Source: Eremochloa ophiuroides
Lineage: Eukaryota > Streptophyta > Magnoliopsida > Poales > Poaceae
Length of the DNA stretch: 64,000 nt
Assembly (NCBI GenBank): GCA_038502445.1
Contig: JAHLJS010000008.1
Span: forward strand, 13,118,648-13,182,647
Direction of reading: 5' to 3'
The first letter of the stretch is position 1. Every line of letters starts with the position of its first letter. Both the position numbers and the translations under genes were made by a program. The notes beneath the pieces were generated by a model. The model was not told the DNA's origin. It worked only from the letters and a program-made list of their open reading frames with translations, and searched no databases. Shown piece after piece: positions 23,241 to 33,814 of this stretch.

Positions 23241-23715
23241 TGTATTATCGACGAGATATCATCGATAGTCTACCGTGGGGTATGCCCACGGTAGTAAATG
23301 AATCGATAGAGGTGCGCTTGAGATGGGCGAGCGTAACACAAAGAGCGTAGGACACATGATTTAGACAGGTTTAGGCCGTCTTGAGGCATAATACCCTACG
23401 TCCTGTGTTCTGTGGATTGTATTGCTATGAGAGGAGTTGTTTTGAGGGAATCCCCTGCTCGCCTTATATAGTCCGGGAAGCAGGGTTACAAGTCGGTTAC
23501 TTGCCGAGTTAGATTCGATTATAAGATCTGCCAGATAAGGCAACTAATCAGTTAGATATTAGAAAATCTATTTTCTTGGCCGCCAAGGCTTCTGATCAGT
23601 GGATACACGTGATCTTCTGGTGAATGCATACCCGACGCGTCCTCGGCAGCTTGGGCCTGATCGAATGATGTGGCCCATGTAGTGCCATGCGGGCATATGG
23701 ATCTATACCCCCACT
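23241..23715 (-). repeat. E LTR copy in the left arm
   Basis: 475 bp, the inverted duplicate of 26561-27036. It contains minus-strand promoter sequence CTATATAAGGCGAG (near 23459-23472). Its inner neighbour is CTAGTCCCCGAG, matching the polypurine-tract side in the right arm. Confidence 0.85.
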
Positions 23716-24100
23716 GCTAGTCCCCGAGAGCCTTGCATTCATCGGGAGATGCAGGTCCATGCTGACACACCGTCTTTGGAGTTGCTTGACCAGACGGATG
23801 TAAGGAGCTCAGAAAATTTTGAAAAGAGCTTCTCTTTGGTGAAATGTATCCACTTTTGGCTCGGAAGAGCAAATACACTCGCCACCAGGTAAAGTGTATC
23901 CACTTAGTCCCCGAGACTGCTGTAAGGCGATGTAGTGCCTTGTACCAGGATGAGTAGAATAATCTCTGATGCCGCCGTCATTGCTGAAATGACGTGGTTC
24001 ACGTAGTCCTCGAGCCTGTTGGAAGATGACGTGGTATCTTGTAATAGGCTCATAAAATAATGCATCTCCCTCGAGCGAAATGCCGTACGAGGTCTGGACA

Positions 24101-24868
24101 AAGTCCCCAAGCATGCGAGGTGTAGACGCAGTCCCCGAGCACAGCATGGTGCGAGGAGTGATTCCTGAGCAGGCGAGGTATAGACGCAATCCCCGAGCAG
24201 GCGAGGTGTGGATGCAGTTCCCGAGCAGGTGAGGTGTAGACGCAGTCCCCGAGCACGGCATGGTGCGAGGAGCGATCCCCGAGCAGACGAGGTGTAGACG
24301 CAGTCCCCAAGCAGGTGAGGTGTAGATGCAGTCCCCGAGCAGGTGAGGTGTAGACGCAGTCCCCGAGCACGGCATGGTGTGAGGAGCGATCCCCGAGCAG
24401 GCGAGGTGTAGACGCAGTCCTCGAGCAGACGAGGTGTAGATGCAGTCCCCGAGCAGGTGATGTGTAGACGCAGTCCCCGAGCACGGCATGGTGCGAGGAG
24501 CGATCCTGAGCAGGCGAGGTGTAGACGCAGTCCCCGAGCAGGTGAGGTGTAGACGTAGTCCAGAGCTGGTGAGGTGTAGACGCAGTCCCGAGCACGGCAT
24601 GGTGCGAGGAGCGATCCCTGAGCAAGCGAGGTGTAGACGCAGTCCCTGAGCAGGTAAGGTGTAGACTGTAGTCCCCGAGCACGGCATGGTGCGAGGAGCC
24701 ATCCCGAGCAGGCGAGCTGTAGACGCAGTCCCCGAGCATGGCATGGTGCGAGGAGCGATCCCCGAGCAGGCGATGTGTAGATGCAGTCCCTGAGCAGGCG
24801 AGGTGTAGATGCAGTCCCCGAGCACGACATGGTGCGAGGAGCGATCCCCGAGCGGGCGGGATGTAGAC
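24101..24868. repeat. Two-module minisatellite array, left arm
   Basis: About 768 bp built from a 28-bp module (GAGCAGGCGAGGTGTAGACG then CAGTCCCC) and a 30-bp module (GAGCACGGCATGGTGCGAGG then AGCGATCCCC), usually one to three of the first between copies of the second. All six frames are largely open, which explains long ORFs of 229-406 codons here. They are not genes. Confidence 0.9.
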
Positions 24869-25239
24869 TTCTTGCTTGTATTATTCACTTTCGTAATGGA
24901 AGGACGAGTAGTGTGATTGGCGGAGGGGCAAACTTTCCAACGGGTGCGCACGTGATTCGCAATTAGTGTAGCAGAAGCGCCGTGCGCGCATGGGGCGCAA
25001 AAGTCGGGTGTGAGAAGCCAAACCGTCACGCATGCCTTTATAACACCACGAGTGGGGAGAAAACGGTTCGCCTTCCAGTCAAAAAGCAGCTAGCATCTGC
25101 AGGAATCCGCCACTTGAGCTCTTGCTCGCCACGGCCGCCGCCAGTTAGGGTTTGCGTCCTCCTTCATGCAAGTTCGATTCCTCTCGGCAATCTTCGATTC
25201 GACATCTTTCCGCCTTCGAATCTCTCTTTAGTTGCTGCA

Positions 25240-25353
25240 ATGGCCCCGAGGAAGAGCGGGCGCGTCCACCCAAGAAGAAGGAACCGGCGGTGGACGAGTT
25301 GCGGCTCGATGTCGAATGGCAGCGGTCGGTGGTGACGAAGAAAATGTTGGCTA
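25240..25353 (+). pseudogene. Start of E's antisense ORF, stranded in the spacer
   Basis: ATG at 25240 gives MAPRKSGR, after which a single-base slip is needed to continue as KKKEPAVDELRLDVEWQRS and TKKMLATF. This matches the usual opening of the grass putative gypsy type transposon proteins. At 25353 the sequence switches to the right inverted arm, and the frame stops within a few bases. The natural continuation is on the opposite strand at 22661 and below. The upstream leader (TATAA at about 25039) lies in the left arm. Confidence 0.65.
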
Positions 25354-25573
25354 CTTTTTGACTGGAAGGCGAACCGTTTTCTCCCCACTCGCGGTGTTAT
25401 AAAGGCATGCGTGACGGTTCGGCTTCTCAGACCCGACTTTTGTGCCCCCATGCGCGCAGGGCGCTTCGACTACACTAATTGCGAATCACGTGCGCACCCG
25501 CTGGAAAGTTTGCCCCTCCGCCAATCACACTACTCCTCCTTCCATTACAGGAAGTGAAGAATACAAGCAAGAA

Positions 25574-26175
25574 GTCTACATCCCACCCGCTCGGGGATCG
25601 CTTCTCGCACCATGTCATGCTTGGGGACTGCATCTACACCTCGCCTACTCAGGGACTGCGTCTACACATCACCTGCTCGGGGATCGCTCCTCGCACCATG
25701 CCATGCTCGGGGACTGCGTCTACAGCTCGCCTGCTTGGGATCGCTCCTCGCACCATGCCTTGCTCGGGGACTACGTCTACACCTCACCTGCTCAGGGACT
25801 GCGTCTACACCTCGCTTGCTCAGGGATCGCTCCTCGCACCATGCCGTGCTCGGGGACTGCGTCTACACCTCACCTGCTCGGGACTGCATCTACACCTCAC
25901 CTGCTTGGCGACTGGGTCTACACCTCGCCTGCTCGGGGATCGCTCCTCGCACCATGCCGTGCTCGGGGACTGCATCATCTACACCTCGCCTGCTCGGGGA
26001 TCGCTCCTCGCACCATGCCGTGCTCGGGGACTGCGTCTACACCTCACCTGCTCGGGAACTGCATCCACACCTCGCCTACTCGGGGATTGCGTCTACACCT
26101 CGCCTGCTCAGGAATTGCTCCTCGCACCATGCTGTGCTCGGGACTGCGTCTACACCTCGCATGCTTGGGGACTTT
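25574..26175. repeat. Two-module minisatellite array, right arm
   Basis: The inverted counterpart of the left-arm array, but about 602 bp instead of 768 bp. It has the same two modules and a different number and order of copies. Confidence 0.9.
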
Positions 26176-26560
26176 GTCCAGACCTCGTACGGCGTTTCGC
26201 TCGAGGGAGATGCATTATTTTCTGATCCTATTACAAGATACCACGTCATCTTCCAACAGGCTCGAGGACTACGTGAACCACGTCATTTCAGCAATGACGG
26301 TGGCATCAGAGATTATTCTACTCATCCTGATACAAGGCACTACATCGCCTTACAGCACTCTCGGGGACTAAATGGATACACTTCACCTAGCGGCGAGTGT
26401 ATTTGCTCTTCCTGAGCCAAAAGTGGATACACTTCACCAAAGAGAAGCTCTTTTCAAAATTTTCTGAGCTCCTTACATCCGTCTAGTCAAACAGCTCCAA
26501 AGACGGCGCGTCAGCATGGACTTGCATCTCCCGATGAATGCAAGGCGCTCGGGGACTAGC

Positions 26561-27036
26561 TGTGGGGGTATAGACCCGTATACCCGCATGGCACTACATG
26601 GGCCATATCATCCGATCAGGCCCAAGCTGCCGAGGATGCGTCGGCTATGCATTCACCAGAAGATCACGCATATCCACCGATCAGAAGCCTTCGTGGCCAA
26701 GAAATTAAATTTCCTAATATCTAACTGATTAGTTGCCTTATCTGGCAAATCTTGTAATCGAATCTAACTCGGCAAGTAACCGACTTGTAACCCTGCTTCC
26801 TGGACTAATATAAGGCGAGCAGGGGATCCCCTCAAAACAACTCATCTCATAGCAATACAATCCACAGAACACAGGACGTAGGGTACTACGCCTCAAGGCG
26901 GTCTGAACCTGTGTAAATCATGTGTCCTACGCTCTTTGTGTTACGCTCGCCCGTCTCAAGCGCACCTCTATCGATTCATTTACTACCATGAACGTACCCC
27001 TCGATAGACTATCGATGATATCTCATCGATAATACA
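26561..27036 (+). repeat. 3' LTR of element E
   Basis: 476 bp from TGTGGGGGTATAG to CGATAATACA. It is preceded by a purine-rich GGCGCTCGGGGACTAGC (26544-26560), placed like a polypurine tract. CTAATATAAGGCGAGC near 26806 is its TATA region. It resembles element I's LTR (TGTGGGGGTAC start, same CTTATATAGTCC box in reverse), so E and I are related families. Confidence 0.8.
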
Positions 27037-27043
27037 GGAGCAT

Positions 27044-27762
27044 GTGTCTCCCCTTATGTCAAGGCAAACTATAGAACAATCACAGGCACAGACAGAGATT
27101 CGTGTTTCATCATCTGCTCCTCAGACAGAGAATAGAAAGAGAGGGCAAAGAAGTAGGAACAAGTTCCCTAAAGGACACACTATTGTTGTAGATGAGGTCA
27201 GCCTTATTGGCGAGCCCACACAGCCTGAGGACATACGTTACCGGTTAGCAAGCTTTATAGGAGCAACGGTAAGGGACATTTTGGATTGTGCAATACCGAG
27301 TTAGAGCAATATGCCCGACGGTGACAAGACAAAAATATAGAAGAAGTTGTTAGAGGCATTTAGTCTCCCTCCTGACTCTAAAGACCTTGTCCAGAAGCTT
27401 GCAATGAAACAAGCGACGAAAATTTTTCGACGTTGGAGGTCAAAACTAAATACTTTGTTTCGAATGAAGGGTCATGCTCCGTTCAAGGCATTTGGGAAGA
27501 TAAAACCTAATCAATGGCAAAGGTTTTGTGAATAGAAGAGTACACCTGAGGCCTTAGCCTTGAATGTCTTGAATAGTCGGCTAGCGAAGAAGAACATACA
27601 CTCTCACCGTCTCGACTCGGCTAGGTATGCCCTGAAGGTTGAAAAGTGGAGAGCAGAGGCTGAGGCTACTAGGGAAGCTAGTGTCCCGTATAAGTATGAG
27701 GGCTTAGACGATCGCTCGCATTTCTGTGCTAGAGCAAGGGAAGTTAAGGACAAAGAAAGTGG
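27044..27762 (+). pseudogene. Transposase_24-like gene of D, first part
   Basis: A gene of the TNP1/Transposase_24 type (PF03004) carried by plant CACTA elements. It opens with a polar tail, then HTIVVDEVSLIGEPTQPED and an ASFIGATVRDIL segment, KLAMKQATKIFRRWRSKL, KAFGKIKPNQWQRFCE, an ALNVLNSRLAKKN helix and EKWRAEAEATREA, in the order usual for the family. Stops at 27304 (TAG), 27343 (TAG) and 27535 (TAG) fall where Trp or Gln is expected. E's 3' LTR lies directly upstream, so the true start is lost. At 27762 the non-autonomous CACTA element J interrupts it. The frame resumes at 33815. Confidence 0.8.
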
Positions 27763-28327
27763 CATTACAAGAAATCTAGGCTTCTATGACGACTGCCAGA
27801 TTACGAAGCACATATCTGTCATTATCAGAGGCTGGTTATGACGACTGTTCATAGGATGATAACTGTCTATGACAAAATTCTGTTTCTGTCATTATCGTCG
27901 TCACACTGTACTCTCCCTGTGTTGTATGACAACTGATCGATAACGACGGTTGATCGTCATAAAATATAGAACTATTATATTTTTATTTTAGAAAAAACTT
28001 GTTGTTCCTATGTGGCTGTTGGACCACAAAGCAAGTGTCCTAGGTGGACATTTAATGTCAACATCAGCTCTAGTATCTTTTTTTATGACTCTAGTATCTT
28101 TTTTTAATGACTAGCAAATGTGCCGTGCTATTTTTCTATGATTTTACACATAATTTATAGTTTATGTTTTACCAGAAAAAAATATAAACAAAACAGTTTT
28201 TTTAAATTATTAAAAATAGAAAAATGAAAGAAGAACTCTTCATTCTCGTGTGATGTCTACAAAACCCTCTAGTATCATTTTTTTTATGTTTTAATGAGAA
28301 CAATTCAAGAAACCAAAAAAATCGAGC

Positions 28328-28395
28328 TGGCTGCAGGGTTTGAACCTGAGCCGCCAGGCCAAGGTACTAAACAGACTGGACTAACCAGTCAAGAC
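28328..28395 (-). other. tRNA-like module 1 in element J
   Basis: On the minus strand a box-A-like CTGGTTAGTCCAGTCTG is followed ~30 nt later by a box-B-like CAGGTTCAAACCCTG and ends GCAGCCA. I could not fold a full cloverleaf, so a tRNA-derived SINE piece or decayed tRNA is more likely than a working gene. Confidence 0.35.
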
Positions 28396-28459
28396 AGGGT
28401 ACGGTAGTGTTGGTGACTCTTGGAGTGTTCACCTCCTTTTATTACATAAAAAATTTTGT

Positions 28460-28535
28460 TGGCCTCAGGGTTCGACCCCGAGAGCTTAGGTCAAGGTCAC
28501 AGTCTCACAGATAGACTGAGCTAGCAAACCGAGAC
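28460..28535 (-). other. tRNA-like module 2 in element J
   Basis: Related to module 1 and 132 bp away. On the minus strand GCTAGCTCAGTCTATCTG resembles box A, CGGGGTCGAACCCTG resembles box B, and the end is GAGGCCA. Shared flanks (a GAGTGTTC block after each) show the pair arose by duplication. Confidence 0.4.
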
Positions 28536-28894
28536 AAACATCCGCGCACGCGACTAGATGAGTGTTCGATTTTTTTTATTCTCTTATGTCTAGATGCAGA
28601 GTAAAGGGCTGTGTGCACGTCGGCATCTGACGTGTTAATGCCTTGGTAGGTTCAGTTAATACCAACATGTGACTCCTTTTGTGTTTTTATGATTTGAATT
28701 GATGTGTTACTGCAGAACCCAAACGTTTGTTTGAAGTTCTCACAATTCTAGAATTTAAATTTTGAATTATTTAAACGAACTTGATGAAGAAATGACCAAT
28801 ACCAAAGTTGTAAATCTCAAGGAGACCAACCAACTTGTAGTTGACAACCTTTTGATTTAGACTCATTCGCTCTACCAAAACTGTACAAAACTTT

Positions 28895-29914
28895 CTCAAA
28901 ATTTGAAATTCAAATCTTAAAACTTACTAACAGTACCAAATGAAGGAATGACCCATACAAAAGTTGTACACCATATTATTATCTACAACTTTGTTATTCA
29001 ACACCTTTTCATTTGAGATCATTTTGTGTCCCAAGTTTCAGGCTAGAAGGTGTCTTGCTTTATAATTTCTAAACAGTAAAAAAATTAGTCATTCAATAGT
29101 TACACCAAAAAATCCTAAGTTTTTGTGTGGTGACATGTTTTGGTCACCTAATCTCCACAAAAAAGACTCGAATGATTCCAATGATGTGACATTATAGATT
29201 GTTCACAAGTTGGTACATCTCTGATAGAGTTTAAGTGAGAATATGAAAAATTGTTTTAAATGTGGACAATATTTACTTCAACAGTGTCAGATGGATAAAT
29301 GACCAAAACAAAAGTTTTAGATCATGTTGTTTTCAATAACTTTTCTATTCAAAATGTTTTCATTAGAGACAAATTTAAATCTCTAAACTGCACAATACTT
29401 TGTCAAAATTTGAAATTCAAATCTTAAAACTTACTAACGGTGCCAAATGAAGGAATGACTTAATACAAAAGTTGTACACCATATTATCTACAACTTTGTT
29501 ATTCAAGCACTTATTTATTTGAGATCATTTTGTGTCTCAAGTTTCAGCTAGAAGGTGTCTTGCTTTATAATTTCTAAATAGTAAAAAAAAATTAGTAATT
29601 CAATAGTTACACAAAAAATCCTAAATTTTTGTGTGGTGACATATTTTGGTCACCTAATCCACAAAAAAGACTCGAATGATTCCAATGATGTGACATTATA
29701 GATTGTTCACAAGTTGGTACATGTCTGATAGAGTTTTAGTGAGAATATGAAAGATTGTTTTAAATGTAGACAATATTTATTTCAACAGCGTCAGATGGAT
29801 AAATGGCCAAAACAAAAGTTTTAGATCATATTGTTTTCAACAACTTTGCTATTCAAAATGTTTTCATTAGAGACAAATTTAAATCTCTAAACTGCAAAAA
29901 AACTTTCTCAAAAT
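28895..29914. repeat. Tandem duplication in J, period about 508 bp
   Basis: TCAAAATTTGAAATTCAAAT occurs at 28895 and 29403, and its first part again at about 29915. The intervening text (AAAGTTGTACACCATATTAT, AGACTCGAATGATTCCAATG) repeats with few changes. It is AT-rich with no coding signal. Confidence 0.9.
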
Positions 29915-30212
29915 TTGAAATAAATAAAATAAAAGTCGTATGGAAAAATAAATCAAATTTGTTGTTGATGACCTTTTGATTTAAAATTATTTACTACTCC
30001 AAAATCATTTACTATCTCCAAATAACAAAAAGAATTTATATTATGAAAAATATAAATATAAATAAGTTTATTTCGGCCCTTAAACCAGATGGGCCAACAA
30101 CAGCCCACAACCTTGGTCCAAGCGTGCAGCCCAACTTAAAAACCCTACTGGCCAAGCGATATGAGCCGCTGATCTTAAAAGGATGGTCAGGATCTGACCA
30201 GTTGAAAAACAA

Positions 30213-33000
30213 ACTCATATAAAACCCAAACAAAACCCTAACCCCCTTCACTCCTCTCACAGCTGCTCCCAACTCCCAACCCTGGAGCGCCGCTGCCCCT
30301 CCCGCACATGCGCCGCCGCTTCCTCCGGCTCATCCCTCGAACCACACCACCCTCCTCTTCAATAACATCCATGTCCGTTGCTCGCGTCTGCGGCTGTCAC
30401 CCACGCCGCAGCTCCGGTCACCATCGGTCGCCGCCCTTTTCCATGGTCGTAACTGCGGTGGAGTGGCTAACCATGCTAGGCTGGGCGGAGCCTCTCCTTC
30501 CCCGGCGTCGTGACACCCGACCTAGTGAGGTGGGGCACATCTAGGGCGGGATACAGCATGGAGGGCCCGGATCCGTTGATGGAGGTCCACAGTGCCGATC
30601 TACTTTGAGACCGACGGTAAGGGAGGCTCGGTGGTCTGGCCGGACTCACGCATGCTGTTGCTGCGTATTTTTTTTATATTTGTTTTCCTCTGACTATCTT
30701 GGCTTGGATGGCAGGGCGCCGGAGATCTGACGGGTCGTGTGGATGAGCGCGGTTCTGGCGTACACGGCGGTTGCGATGGGGACGCAAGGCGACGGCGACC
30801 ACCCAGCTCCTCTGGCACCCGCCCTTCGTTGCTGAGCTCCTGATCGACACTCGGTGGAGGCCGCCTGGATCCGTCCTTGGGCGACGCGGGGGATGCCGCC
30901 TGGCTTCTATCCGGCCTGCGTCTCCACCTCGGCGTCCTGGGACTGCTCGCGGTAGCGAACCACCTCGGCCTCCATCTCCACGTTGATCTCGGCCTCGTCG
31001 AGCTCACGCCCCAGCAATGTCGCCTTCCGCCCGCCACAGCGCAGCAGCACCAGCACGGTGCCTCGTCGAGGGTAACGGGTTCAGGTTGTTCTGGGCACAC
31101 TATTTTAATTTTGGCTGCTCCTAATTTTTCTTGCTATCCCACCTGTAGGCGGTGCTTGTTACTATTTGATTTAGCATTGTTATCGTAATGCTTTATCGCT
31201 TCAGTTAGCAAATGGACATTGACCGAATCTATTTCAGATGTAGTAGTCATAGATAGGAATTGCACTATTGCAAGTGCTGCTTGTTAATACAGTATTAACT
31301 GAACAAACTGGATAATGAAACACTAGCTCATTCTTCTCACTTAGCCTATGATGACAATGCAGATAGATGTAAATTTAGGTACTTACGGAGTGCTGCTAGT
31401 CTGCTAGGTATATTGCACTGTGTAGCACAGTTCTCTGAAATTTGATTTAGCATTGTCATCGTAATGCTTTATCGCCTCAGTTAGCAAATGGACATTGAAA
31501 AAAATCTATTTCAGATGTATTAGTTATAGATAGGAATTGCACTATTGCATGAGTGCTGCTTGTTGATACAGTATTAACTGAACAAAATGGATAATGAAAC
31601 ACTAGCTCATTCTTCTCACTTAGCCCATGATGACAATGCAGATAGATGTAAATATAGGTACCGAGTGCTGCTAGTCTGCTAGTTATATTGCACTTTGTAG
31701 CACAGTTCTCTGAAGTCAAGGTTTTTTTTTTTTTCAAAATTGCACCAAATTTCTGAAGTCTAACAACCTGATCATGCTTTGGTTATCTCATTTTTTCTTG
31801 TATCATCTAGGTTATCCAGACATTGCCTTGTCTCATTTCTATTGAACCATGTTCACCACTTTCTTGTTTTGTTGCTAACCTGCATCGGTGGCTTTGTGTT
31901 TTGTTCATTTGTAGGTTGCACGCTTAGAGCAAGGAAGGAGGCAAGTGAGGGTTATGAGAGTTTGGTACTCAATGAAGATTTATGCAAATGGATACACTGC
32001 AATGCGCCTGCAGATTGTAAAAGATAAAAGACAGTTGTCCTCAATCCAATAAGGTATGTATTCGAGTCAATACCACATTGCAATGTTAAACCTGCTTGTA
32101 ACGTGTGCTTATATTGATTGATATGTGCTTGGATTGTGAGCTAACTCAAATCTTTTTGGTACCATTGTTTTTGTGTTGGTAACCTGGGCAAAAAAAAAAA
32201 AATAAAAAAATAAATGCCTTCACTCTACTGGTTAATTGTTTTTTTTTTGTGAAACAAGTCTTCTGGTTAATTGTCATGTTCTAGTATTTCAGTCACTAGT
32301 GTTCCAGTAACTCTGTAGAAGATTGTGCTATCTTGCAGTCAAACTCTTGTTCAGGAATATCAGAATATTGAAATTCTAATATTGTACCATCTTGCAATCA
32401 AACTCTTGTTAATTTTTAGTTAATTTTAGCCTAATCAAACCCCTATTTAATTATTTTTTTTGTATATTTGCTACACACTGTAAAGGGACAGATTGGGATA
32501 TTAGTCCTTTATTGCATGAAAAAATGTTGATACTAAGTAGACTTTTTTTTTTCCATATTTGTCTTTTCATCAACGAGCATTGCACGTTGTGACCAAAATA
32601 GTTGTAAATCTTATACGTAGGTGACCAAAGTTTGAGCCTCGTGATGTGTGTTATGTGCATCTCTGTTGTGAATGCATCAAACAAATGTCACTCTGTTTGA
32701 ACTTCTCTGATTTTTTGCAATTGTTGTACTGCTAATGAATGTCAATCACTGGTTTGAAGTTCTCTGATTTTTTGCCACTGTTGTGCTCCTGTGACATTAA
32801 ATATTGAGTACTGTTGTGACATTAAATATTGAGTGCAGTATTCTTATTCGATAGCAACTTGGCTCTAAACGTCTTCTATTTTGGTTTGGTTGATGGCTGC
32901 AGGTGCTTGGAGTAGTTAAACAGGGGTACTAGTTGCCGTGTTGGGATGAAGTGGAAGGTGGACGGCTGCTGACCTTTTAACTGGTTGGTGGCTGGAATTT
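30213..33000 (+). other. Possible transcription unit in J, origin unknown
   Basis: A GC-rich block (30230-31100) in an AT-rich element. It has CATATAAAAC at about 30217, a CT-rich leader with AAACCCTAACCCCC, ATG at 30308 opening a 78-codon frame (to 30544), and splice-like sites: donor ACGGTAAGG near 30613, acceptor TGGCAGGG near 30714, acceptor TTGTAGGT near 31916, donor AAGGTATGT near 32054, acceptor CTGCAGGT near 32902. The 78-codon product has no domain I know, and the 166-codon minus-strand ORF at 30600-31100 is low complexity. It may be a captured host gene 5' end, or chance composition. Confidence 0.25.
31165..31709. repeat. Tandem duplication in J, period 276 bp
   Basis: TTTGATTTAGCATTGTTATC at 31165 recurs at 31441 with one change in the first 20 bases. 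The two units are nearly identical, with small indels. Confidence 0.92.
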
Positions 33001-33814
33001 TTTTGCCATGGCCGTTGGTTGCTTGCAGGTTGTGGAGTTTTTGGTGCGGCTAGTTCCTGGCAGGATGTTTGGGTTGGTTGCTGGAATGTGAAATTTTTGG
33101 CGCTGCTTGTTGGCTTCTAGCTTAATACATGCCGGAACTTGCACTGGCTGCATGGTTGAATTTTGTGGTGCAGGAAATTGGCACTACCTATAGGAATTGT
33201 TTAGTTGGCTGCATCGTTTTGTATTCAAGTTTTTGATGTGCTTTTCTATGGAAACATGTCAGAAAATGTATTTTGGAACATGCTTTTGTATGGGTTGAAA
33301 AATTAATGATGGCTGGAACTTAAGTATGATATAATTATGAAATTGGTTGTGGTTTATATTATGTAACTACTTTTGTAAATGGGCTGGCCCATAATATGCG
33401 TTTGAATTGTAATGTTGGGTTATATTAAAAATCCAATTTGTAGCTGGGCCAAAAAAATATTGTCTAATTGGGCTGATTGTAATTGAAAATTAAAAGGAAA
33501 AGGCCCATGTTGTATGGGCCCAATATGAATTGCCATGTCATTTGCCACATCACTTGTCATCTGCCATGTCACATGTGCCATGTCATTATACATGTATTAT
33601 TCTGTTCAATTAGTTATGACAATTTAGTGTCTTCATTGCATCAATGATAGAGAACTATCGTCATGACGAAGTCCTCTTATGGCAACAGAACCCTGGTAGT
33701 GACCCACTTTCTGTGACGACAGTCATTTCATCACTGTAAGCAAGCAGTGACAGGAAACAGACTGTAATTGTCATAATCTGCTTGTCATAGAAGCCCAGAT
33801 TTCTTGTAGTGTGG

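Larger units (their letters stand above)
22662..25086. repeat. Left arm of a large inverted repeat
   Basis: 2425 bp whose reverse complement matches 25354-27615. From outside in it contains a fragment of D's transposase gene, an E LTR, the two-module array, and the leader of the antisense ORF ending CCTTCCAGTCAAAAAG. Point differences and array length separate the arms. Confidence 0.9.
22175..27036 (+). mobile_element. Element E: Tat-like LTR retrotransposon, rearranged 3' part
   Basis: In plus orientation the ancestral order would be: antisense ORF, its leader, a tandem array, a polypurine tract, the 3' LTR, then flanking element D. A 3'-region array and an antisense ORF are known traits of the Tat lineage. 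Here the end of E plus the flank has been duplicated as an inverted repeat, so two copies of the array and LTR face each other. Gag, pol and the 5' LTR are not in the window. Confidence 0.7.
25354..27615. repeat. Right arm of a large inverted repeat
   Basis: 2262 bp, the reverse complement of 22662-25086. The 267-bp spacer (25087-25353) is single copy. The arm continues collinearly into D's transposase gene, so this is the arm in the original position. Confidence 0.9.
27763..33811 (+). mobile_element. Element J: non-autonomous CACTA transposon
   Basis: 6049 bp. The left end CATTACAAGAAATCTAGGCT and right end CACTACAAGAAATCTGGGCT (minus strand) form terminal inverted repeats, and TGG is duplicated on both sides (27760-27762, 33812-33814). 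The subterminal 200-250 bp carry many TGACA/GTCAT motifs in both orientations, as in CACTA elements. No transposase domain is visible. It sits inside another CACTA's transposase gene. Orientation is arbitrary. Confidence 0.9.

Noticed and set aside
23809..25029. 406-codon minus-strand ORF, with overlapping ORFs of 308 and 229 codons
   Set aside because: It is translation of the two-module minisatellite. Several frames are open at once and the mirrored arm shows the same effect.
25442..26415. 309- and 267-codon plus-strand ORFs
   Set aside because: The same minisatellite in the right arm of the palindrome; not genes.
22662..27615. Reading E's two facing LTRs as a normal retrotransposon
   Set aside because: The LTRs are inverted, not direct, and flanking CACTA sequence is duplicated with them, so an inverted duplication explains the structure better.
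30600..31100. 166-codon minus-strand ORF in element J
   Set aside because: Low-complexity Pro/Arg/Ser product from a GC-rich block; a shadow of composition.
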